Shown: in pieces, positions 22,974-29,800 of the stretch
Position numbering within the stretch: position 1 is the stretch's first letter
How the letters are laid out: each line of letters opens with the position of its first letter
NCBI GenBank assembly: GCA_913055855.1
Contig: CAJXKW010000022.1
Location: forward strand, 1-32,480
Origin: an uncultured Limimonas sp.
Lineage (GTDB): Bacteria > Pseudomonadota > Alphaproteobacteria > Kiloniellales > Rhodovibrionaceae
Direction: 5' to 3'
DNA: 32,480 nucleotides
Position numbers and translations under genes: made by a program
The notes under the pieces: model-generated
The model's input: only the letters and a program-made list of their open reading frames with translations
What the model was told of the DNA's origin: nothing
The model's database searches: none

Positions 22974-23660
22974 TCAGAACCGGTAGCGCAGGCCCAGGCT
23001 GATCTGGTGCGCGTCCAGCTCGACGGCAAATTCGCGACCCCCAGGGTGGGCCATATCAGTCGCGTCCAGCGCGGTGTAGCGGTAGTCCGCGGTGACCGAG
23101 AGCGTCTCGGTGATGGGATAGCTCGCCCCGCCGCCGAGCTGATAGCCGAACACGGTGTCGGCATCGTCGGCGATGGGCATATTGCTCCCTTCGGCGCGGA
23201 AATCGTCCACCCAGACCCGCGCCGGCCCGGCGCCGCCGCCCAGGTAGGGCGTGAGCGCAACACCGGGCAAATCGGCATCGATCCAGACGTTGGCGAGGCC
23301 GTGCAGGACGTGGACCGTGCCCCCGGCATTAAAGGTGTTGACGCCGGTGCCGGTCGGCGCGGCCACACCCCGGCCCCGATCGATCTCGTTCCGGCGGTAG
23401 GCGAGCGCCAGCTCGGGACGCAGCGCGAGCCGGTCGAGGCCCGGCACCGCAACGCGATACCCGGCATTGATGCGCGCCGCCCAGCCCGTCTGGTAACGCG
23501 CGTCCTCGACGAAAAACGACGGCGTGCTCTCGACGCCCGAATCGTCGCGCAGACTCGCCCCGCCGGCGACCCCAAGATACGCCTCCCCGGCCAGCGCCGG
23601 GCCGCCGGCGCAAAGCACCGCGGCCCCGACGACCGCAGCGCGCGCGCAATCGCAGTTCAT
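22974..23660 (-). CDS. Outer-membrane beta-barrel protein (OmpA/opacity-like)
   Basis: The product is a 228-residue exported protein. The signal peptide (MNCDCARAAVVGAAVLCAGGPALAGE) has a plausible cleavage after ALA. Mature residues alternate hydrophobic and polar in about eight strands (YLGVAGGASLRDDSG, WAARINAGYRVAVPG, LRPELALAYRRNE, LTPYLGGGAGPARVW, YQLGGGASYPITETLSVTADYRYTALD). It ends ISLGLRYRF with a C-terminal aromatic, as outer-membrane barrels do. The ATG at 23660 has a GGGGGGCGA ribosome site. It may be a small porin, adhesin or structural barrel. Its start is 233 bp downstream of the stop of the giant RTX gene; that gap holds the paired hairpins at 23792-23896 and nothing else recognisable. 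Confidence 0.82.
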   Translation of the reverse strand: MNCDCARAAVVGAAVLCAGGPALAGEAYLGVAGGASLRDDSGVESTPSFFVEDARYQTGWAARINAGYRVAVPGLDRLALRPELALAYRRNEIDRGRGVAAPTGTGVNTFNAGGTVHVLHGLANVWIDADLPGVALTPYLGGGAGPARVWVDDFRAEGSNMPIADDADTVFGYQLGGGASYPITETLSVTADYRYTALDATDMAHPGGREFAVELDAHQISLGLRYRF

Positions 23661-23791
23661 TCGCCCCCCTTGCCTCGTCGCTCGTGCCGCGCATCCGCCG
23701 CCACGAGGTCGCAACATGACGCGCCCGGCGCGCCGCGTCCACCCGCGCACCGCGCCGGCGGACGCGACGATCCATGCGCATGCCAATCACT

Positions 23792-23834
23792 TAGCGTGCG
23801 ATGCGATCCGGATGGATCGCTGAATCGCACGCTA
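23792..23834 (-). repeat. Bulged palindromic element A (hairpin)
   Basis: Two perfect arm pairs: TAGCGTGCGAT (23792-23802) with 23824-23834, and GCGATCC (23803-23809) with 23814-23820. The loop is GGAT. One strand has an unpaired TCA (minus strand, positions 23821-23823). The core reads GAT-TCA-GCGATC, the same as in element B. Oriented by the TCA strand, this copy is on the minus strand. It lies between the outer-membrane gene and the giant RTX gene. Confidence 0.8.
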
Positions 23835-23845
23835 TCCTTTGAAGA

Positions 23846-23896
23846 TAGGGCAAGATTCAGCGATCAGGTGACCCAACCTGATCGCATCTTGCCCTA
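23846..23896 (+). repeat. Bulged palindromic element B (hairpin)
   Basis: TAGGGCAAGAT (23846-23856) pairs with 23886-23896, and GCGATCAGGT (23860-23869) pairs with 23876-23885. A 3-nt TCA bulge (23857-23859) separates the two left arms; the loop is GACCCA. Compared with element A, the distal stem differs (GGGCAA versus GCGTGC) but both arms change together, so pairing is kept. The right arm contains the stop codon of the giant gene (23894-23896). The minus-strand tail lacks a clean U-tract, so it is not an ordinary terminator. Confidence 0.85.
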
Positions 23897-26800
23897 GAAC
23901 GCATCTTCGATCTGCTGGGCGAGGTCGCCGCGCAGCGCCGAGATGTCCGTGTCGGCATCCACGTCCGCCAGCGCCTCGCGCGCCAGGGTGCGCTGGTTGT
24001 GGGTCGAGTCCACGAGCCGCCACGTCGCCGCTGGATCCGCGGCGAATGCGTCCTGGAACGCGTTCATGGCCTCGATGCGGGCCGCCAGGTCGGGATTGCC
24101 GGTGGCGAACAGCGCCTCGACTGTGTCCGCCATCGCCGCCGCAACGTGCCCGATGTCGTCGCCGGCGAGGCCGTCCGCGGCCACTGTGTCCGTGAGCGCG
24201 TTCGGATCGCCCAGTAGGTTCGCGCTCAATTGCGCCATATCCGACTCGCCCACCTCGAAGCGGTTCGGATTGGGCGTGCTCATCCGCTGGGCGCCTTCCA
24301 GCATGTAAGTGGCCGCCGTCTCCAGGCCGTACCGGGCGATCTGATCGGCCCAGAATTGCTCCCCGCCGGCGATGTTCGACCGGCCCTGAATGCCCAGGAA
24401 GAGCGCATTGGCGAGATCGCCGTCGGTGGCCTCACCGTCGCCCGCGGCCGCGGCGCGCACCGGCTGGATCAGGGTGTCGCCGTCCTGCTGTTCGACCGTC
24501 GCGTCCAACACCTGGGTGGGCCCGAGGGGCGATTCGGGCGCCAGCATCAGGCTCGCCGTGTCCCCGTCGCTGCCGGCCGGTTGGATGGTCAGGGTCGTGC
24601 CGCCGGCCGCCGCGGGGGCGAGATCGAGATCCGCGCGCGCGATGTCGCTGCGGCCGTCGATGCGCAGGGTGCCGCTCGCATCCGGGCCATCGCCCACAGC
24701 CAGGGTCACGCTGTCACCGTCCAGTTCGGCCAGGGTTCCGGCATAGACGTCCAACCCCGCGCCGCCGTCGAGCACGTCCGCCCCCGGCCCGCCGATCAGC
24801 GTGTCCGCGCCGGTGCCGCCGCTCAGGCTGTCCGACCCCACGCCGCCGTAGAGGGCGTCGGGACCGGCCCCGCCGACCACGGTGTCGTCGCCGGTGCCGC
24901 CGAACAGCCGGTCGCGGCCGCCGGCGGAGCTGACGTGGTCGTCGCCGCCGCGGGCGCGGATGGTGTCGTCGCCGGGGCCGAAGAACAGGGTCTGCCCGCT
25001 GTTGTCGCCCAGCACGTTGTCCACGTCGGGAATGCCGTCGTCGGCGAGCTCCTCGGTGCCCTGGAAGCTGCCGCCGCCGCGCACCACGACGTTGCCCGAG
25101 CCGGTGATGTCCACCCCTTGGGCGTCGCCGCCGTCGTCCGCGCTGAGGTTGCGCAGGTCCACGATGGTAAGCCGGCCGCCGCCAGACGCGCCGCTGCCCG
25201 GATCGGTCTCGTCCGGATCGTCGCCCTCGGAACTGCCGTCGTTGCGCCCGACGTCGATGGTGATCCGGCGTTCACCGCCGGAGTCGCCCCCACCGTCGTC
25301 GCCCGTCTCGCCATCGTCGGCGCCATCGCCATCGTCTCCGGTCGGGCGCGTGGGCGTCAGCTCGACCACGCTGATGCCGCCGGACCCGCCCGAGGGCATA
25401 ACACCGTCCAGGAAGGCCTCGCGGTCGGCATCGTCGCTTGCATCATTCCCGCCGGACGCGCCGGAGGAACCCGACTCGCCGGCCGAACCGGAATCGCCGG
25501 AGTCGGCGGGGGGCCGGTCGATGATCGTCGAGAGGTTGGCGCGCGTGCTGGACTCGCGCTGCGCGACGACCATGCCGGTGTTATCCGAGATCGACGCGCG
25601 CACGCCGTTGTCGGTCTCGATGTCGACGTCCTCGGTCAGCGGGTTCTCGTCCTCGCGCTGCCCGCCGCGAACCGGGTCGACGGTGGTGACCTGGACGCTT
25701 TCGCCGGTGTCGCGGTCGGTGGTGGTGCCCGAGGTCGCGGGCGCGCCGTCCACGCTGGTGTCGGCGAAGTCGGTGGTCGGGTTCAGCCCGGTGTCGACGC
25801 CCGTGTTCTCGTCCACTTCGGACTGGTCGTCGCCATCGAAGATGCCCTCGCCGCCGGACACACCGCCGGAGCCCGAATCATCGCCGGAATCGCCGTCCGA
25901 GCCGGAGCCCGTACCACCGGACGCGCCACCGGATTCACCACCGGAGTCGCCGTCCGATCCGGATCCGCCCGAGACGCTGCCCGAGCCGCTTCCCGACCCG
26001 GAACCGCCGGAAGCGCTCCCGGAACCGGAGCCAGAGCCACTGCCGGACGCGCCGCCGGAATCGCCGTCGCCGGGATCGGGACCCGGATCCGGCGGCGGTG
26101 GTGGGGGTGCGGGGCTCGCCGGCTGCGAGACGTCCACGGTGAGGCTCGCTGTGGCGTCGCCGACGCCGTCCTCGTCGCCGTCGGTCAGGGAGACGTCGAA
26201 GCTGTCGCTGCCCGCGCTGTTGCCGGCGGTGTAGGTCAGGTTGCCGTTGGCGATGTCCGCCTGGGTGAAGGTGTCGCTCGCACCGAGCTCGCTGCCCGAG
26301 AGCTTCAGCGTGCCGGCCGTGGGTGCCGACGTCAGGGTGTAGGTGAGATCCGCGCCGGCGTCGTCCGGATCGCCCTCGTCGAGGTTGCCCGTATCCAGCG
26401 TGACCTTTTCACCGGTCTGGAGACTGGGCCCGATGGCGGTGGCGACGGTGGGCGCGTCGTTGATGCCATGAACCGTCACCGTGAGCGTCTTGGTTGCGGT
26501 GTTGCCGGCGTCGTCCTTGACCGTGACGTCGAAGACCGTGTCGCGGCTTTCGCCGTTGCCGAGGTCCTCGAACGCGCCGTTGGCATCGAAACGCACCGTG
26601 CCGTCGGCGTTGACGTCGAGACGGCCGCCGTTGCTGCCGACGCGCCCGGTGTCCGCCACCGCGCCCGTCGCCTCGCTGTCGTTGGTCAAGACATTGAGCC
26701 CGCCGAGGTCGTCGCTCGCGTCCTCGTCTGCGGATGCGGTGTCTTCGGTTGGGACGGGCGGCGTGGTGTCGACCTGCAGCGTTCGCGTCGCCTGGCTCGC

Positions 26801-29800
26801 ATCATTACCGGCCGCATCGGCCACGTCCGCCGTGACCGTCACGTGACCCTGACTGAGGGCCTGGGCGTCGCCGGAAGACAGGCTCGCGCTCCAGGTGCCC
26901 GAACTCACCGTCGGGGTGAGCGTGGTGCCGTCGACGGCCACGGTCACCGTCTGCCCGTCGGCGCCCGTCGCGGTGCCGGAGACGGTGACGGCGCTGTCGT
27001 CCTCGCTCGCGTTCAGCGTGTCGTCGCCGGCGATGGTGTCGATGCTGATTGAGGGCGCGGTGCGGTCGACGCTGAGCGTACGCGTCGCCTGCGTCGCCGC
27101 GTTGCCGGCAGCGTCGCTGACATCCGCGGTAACGGTCACACTACCCTCACTGAGGGCCTGGGCGTCGCCGGAAGACAGGCTCGCGCTCCAGGTGCCGGAA
27201 CTCACCGTCGGGGTGAGCGTGGTGCCGCCGACGTCCACGGTCACCGTCTGCCCGTCGGCGCCCGTCGCGGTACCGGAGACGGTGACGGCGCTGTCGTCCT
27301 CGCTCGCGTTCAGCCGGTCGTCCCCGGTGATGGCATCGATCGCGACGCCCGGCGCGGTATTGTCGACGGAGAAAAGCTCGTCGCCGGTGACCACCGTCAT
27401 ACCCAGCGGGGTGCTCCCATTCGACGTGGCGACGATGCTGGAATCCGCGTCAGCCAGATCCAGCCGCACGTTGCCGTCGCCACTGAGGCCGCCGACCGTC
27501 ACGTGCCAGATTTCGTCCCCGTCGCCGTTTCCGTCGTCCTCAGAAATATCGGCAAACGACGCGGTTCCGCCGGCGTTGTCGACGATGTTCAGGTCGCTCG
27601 CGGCGACACCGTCGACGTCTTGGTTGAACGTCACAGCGAACGTCACGCTGCTTTCGTTCGTGGGACTGCTCTCGCCAGCAGCGCGGGTGATCGAGACCAG
27701 ATTGGGCGTGTCCCCGTCGATGTTGGTCGCGGCAACCGTCTGGTCGCTCAGGCCGTCAAAACGATCGTTGGAACTGGCGCCGTCCACGCTGGCGGTGATG
27801 GTGGTGCTGGTATTGCCGTCGATCGTACCGCCGTCGTCCTGCCCCGTCAGCGTTACGGTCTGCGGCGTGTCCCAGTTGCCGCTGGTGAAGGTGAGCGTGC
27901 CCCCGCTGGTGACGGCAACCTCGCCGGGATCCGCCGAGGTGACGTCGACCACGACATCGCTCTCCGGCCGCGCGTCGAGCACAACATCCAGGGTGTCGGT
28001 CGAACCGCCCTCGTCCACGCTCGTGCTGCCGCCGGTCTCGGACAGCGAGAAGCCGGCCGTGTCGTTGTCGGTGATCGTGCCCTGCGCGCTCGCGTCACCG
28101 AAGCTGCCCAGGCCCAGGCTGCTCAGGGTGACGTCGAAGGTCTCGTTCGCCTCAACGGTCGCATCGTCGGTCAGCGAGACGTCGACGGTGGTGCTGCTGG
28201 CGCCGTCCGCGATGGTGCCGCTGCCACCGTTGATCGCGGTGTAGTCGCTGCCGGCGGTCGCCGTGTCATCCGAGGTGTTCACCGTGAAGCCGGCGTCGGA
28301 CGCAGCCGTGCCGGGGTCGCCGTCCTGGTCGGTGACCTCGACGTCGAAGCTCATCGACCCGGCGCCTTCGCCCGCCGAGGCGTCGGCGATATCCACGGTC
28401 TCGTCATCGACAATCGTGACGTCGGCCGTCTGCGTGCCGACTTCCTTGCCCCCGCTGACACTATCGATCGCGACGTTTGCCGTCTCGTCCTCCTCAAGCA
28501 AGCTGTCCGAGACCGCGTCGAGATCCACCGTTGCGCTGCTGCTACCGGCGCCGACGCTGACGCTCGCGCTGCTCAGGCTGAAATCGGTGCCGCTCCCGCT
28601 CGCTGTCCCGGAGGTGCTCAGCGTCACGTCCACGCCGCCACCGGGCGCAGTCAGCGGGTCGCCGTTCGCGTCGACCAGCTCGACCGTCAGCGTCTCGCTG
28701 CCGCCGTCCTCGCTCAAGCTGCCGTCGGCGGCGGAGAGTTGAACGCGCGGCACGGTGGTGAAAGTCTGCCCCGTCCCCGTCCGCGCCGCGACGGTATCGG
28801 GATCACTGCCAGCCGCCGCCACGACACCGGCGTCGTACTGCAGGGCATATTCGACTCCGGCCGCGACCCCGCTCGTCGGCGCGATATCGATGGCGTCGCT
28901 GCCGTTCGTGGTGACCTCTCCGCCGGTCACATCCACGGTTATATCGCTCGCCCCGGCGGTTTGCGCCGCAAGCGTGATGTCGCCGGAACCGATGTCGATC
29001 GCCTGATCGAAGGTGAGCGTCAGCGTGTCGTTCAGGCCCACGCCCTCGGCGCCGTCCTTATTGAAACTGGTTTCTGTAACGTCGTTGTCGTCGACATCGT
29101 TGATGGTGACGCTGACGTTGAGATCCTGCCCATTGGTCGTCCCACCGTCCTCATCCTCGGCACGCAGCGTGAAGTTGTCATTCGTCGTCCCGTCGTCCGC
29201 GTCGACACCCGAAGCGTCGTAGGTCGCATCGGCGTCGGCCGGCGAGGCGGCGCTCGCCGGGGTGCTCACGCTGGCGCTCGTAACGTCGACCGTTCCCGCG
29301 CTCGGTGTCGTGGTTTCGCTGAGGCTCAGGGTTTGGCCCGAGTCGGGATCGCTGAGCTCGATCCGGTCGCCGAAGTCGAGGCTGCTGCCCTCATCGACGT
29401 TGAGGTTGATGGACGTGTTGTTGAACACCGGATCGTCGTTCACAGACGTAACCTGGATATCGAGGTTCACGCCGCTCGAGGCGACCGCCAAGGTCGTGTC
29501 GTCGGTCGTGGTGTTGAAAGTGTCGCCATTGGTGAAGCTCAGCGCGTCCGAATCATCGACAGCATGCACCGTGAGCCCGCCCGGCGTTCCGTTGTAGTCC
29601 GCCGCCGGATCGAAGCGAAACTCGCTCGCGGCATCCAGCAACAGCGCGTTGTCGTCCGACACGGCGCCGATCCCGGTCCAGGTCGACCCGCCGTCGGTCG
29701 AATATTCCCAGGTACCTTGTGAAGCCGTGCTGGCGTTCTCGGTAACGGCCACGCCGGCAAGCGAATCGCCGTCCGGATCCGAGAACGTCCCACTGAAGAG

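Noticed and set aside
23792..23896. Reading the two hairpins as ordinary Rho-independent terminators
   Set aside because: Neither has a run of T after the stem on the strand of the adjacent genes, and the shared TCA bulge is not a terminator feature; a 3'-end role remains possible.
24230..27052. Plus-strand frame of 940 codons in the giant gene, and similar ones to 29722
   Set aside because: These mirror the Asp/Gly/Ser/Thr-rich repeats on the other strand; they have no start signal and no domain.
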